Translations under genes and position numbers: made by a program
Notes under the pieces: generated by a model
Told to the model about the DNA's origin: nothing
Databases searched by the model: none
The model's input: only the letters and a program-made list of their open reading frames with translations
Shown: positions 6,709-6,906 of the stretch, in pieces
Position numbering within the stretch: the stretch's first letter is position 1
Layout of the letters: every line of letters begins with the position of its first letter
Assembly: GCA_019347795.1 (NCBI GenBank)
Contig: JAHWKS010000290.1
Location: 1 to 6,906 of the forward strand
DNA from: Planctomycetota bacterium
GTDB lineage: Bacteria; Planctomycetota; Planctomycetia; Pirellulales; Pirellulaceae
Reading direction: 5' to 3'
Length of the DNA: 6,906 nt

Positions 6709-6906
6709 GGCGATGAGTTCGCTGGCTCGGCGGCGGGTTCTGCGGCCGCCGACGCCCGATGCGGCGAGGCGTGACCATACCACATCCACCCCAGACCGAG
6801 CATGCCGCGATAGACGTTGATGGAAACCGCCCACAGCAGGCTGAAAGCGACTAGCATCTCCGGACGGTCGGTGGGAATCAGCGCCACAAGCGCCGCCTCG
6901 CGGGTC
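6705..6906 (-). CDS. C-terminal end of a membrane protein, partial
   Basis: The frame is open from the right edge and ends with TGA at 6707-6705, overlapping the ATG of the epimerase. The last 66 residues are visible: TREAALVALIPTDRPEM, one hydrophobic helix (about LVAFSLLWAVSINVYRGMLG), and an Ala/Pro/Glu-rich tail ending ANSSP. The REAALVAL element before a final membrane helix with SLLW resembles the C-terminal part of lysylphosphatidylglycerol-synthase-type (UPF0104/YbhN-like) integral membrane proteins, which would suggest a lipid-related role, but the fragment is too short to be firm. The internal GTG at 6887 need not be a start. It is the upstream partner of the epimerase in one operon. 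Confidence 0.6.
   Translation of the reverse strand, partial: TREAALVALIPTDRPEMLVAFSLLWAVSINVYRGMLGLGWMWYGHASPHRASAAAEPAAEPANSSP

Noticed and set aside
6709..6834. N-terminal extension of the epimerase by 42 residues
   Set aside because: It is Arg-rich, overlaps the upstream coding sequence, and the family starts just before the GATGxxG motif, which fits the ATG at 6708.

Overview
This GC-rich window looks like chromosomal DNA of a planctomycete-type bacterium, possibly assembled from a metagenome. The taxonomic hint is moderate. It rests on a decayed ECF sigma-factor tail of the kind common in Planctomycetes, a secreted two-domain nitrilase-family hydrolase, an MMPL/RND permease with a very GC-rich reading frame, and loosely packed genes with weak ribosome binding sites. 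No rRNA, tRNA, CRISPR array or intact mobile element is visible.

Layout from left to right. (1) Positions 3-1403 (+) hold a 466-codon open frame of unknown function, probably the C-terminal part of a longer gene that starts outside the window. It is alpha-helical with a TPR-like stretch, and its base composition is lower in GC than its neighbours. It ends in an 11-bp hairpin over its stop codon. (2) Positions about 1435-1568 (-) hold a broken remnant of an ECF sigma factor region 4, with a clear -1 frameshift and loss of the end of its helix-turn-helix. (3) Positions 1754-3113 (-) encode an exported carbon-nitrogen hydrolase: signal peptide, beta-rich N-terminal domain and nitrilase domain with an intact Glu-Lys-Cys triad. 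One extra base in an A4 run at 2831-2834 breaks the frame. (4) Positions 3114-3323 are a divergent intergenic region with an inverted repeat, an 8-bp tandem duplication and a possible sigma70-like promoter. (5) Positions 3324-5603 (+) encode a 759-residue MMPL/RND-superfamily permease. (6) A 109-bp convergent gap follows. (7) Positions 5713-6708 (-) encode an NAD(P)-dependent epimerase/dehydrogenase of the extended SDR family. It overlaps by ATGA the end of a membrane protein (6705-6906, -) that runs off the right edge.

How they work together: the epimerase and the membrane protein are very likely one translationally coupled operon. The hydrolase and the permease are divergently transcribed and may share a regulatory region, but nothing in the sequence fixes a common substrate. 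The left 1.4 kb looks like an accessory insertion beside a decayed host gene. No convincing new multi-gene system is visible. The most unusual items are the unknown left-hand protein and the two gene-decay events.
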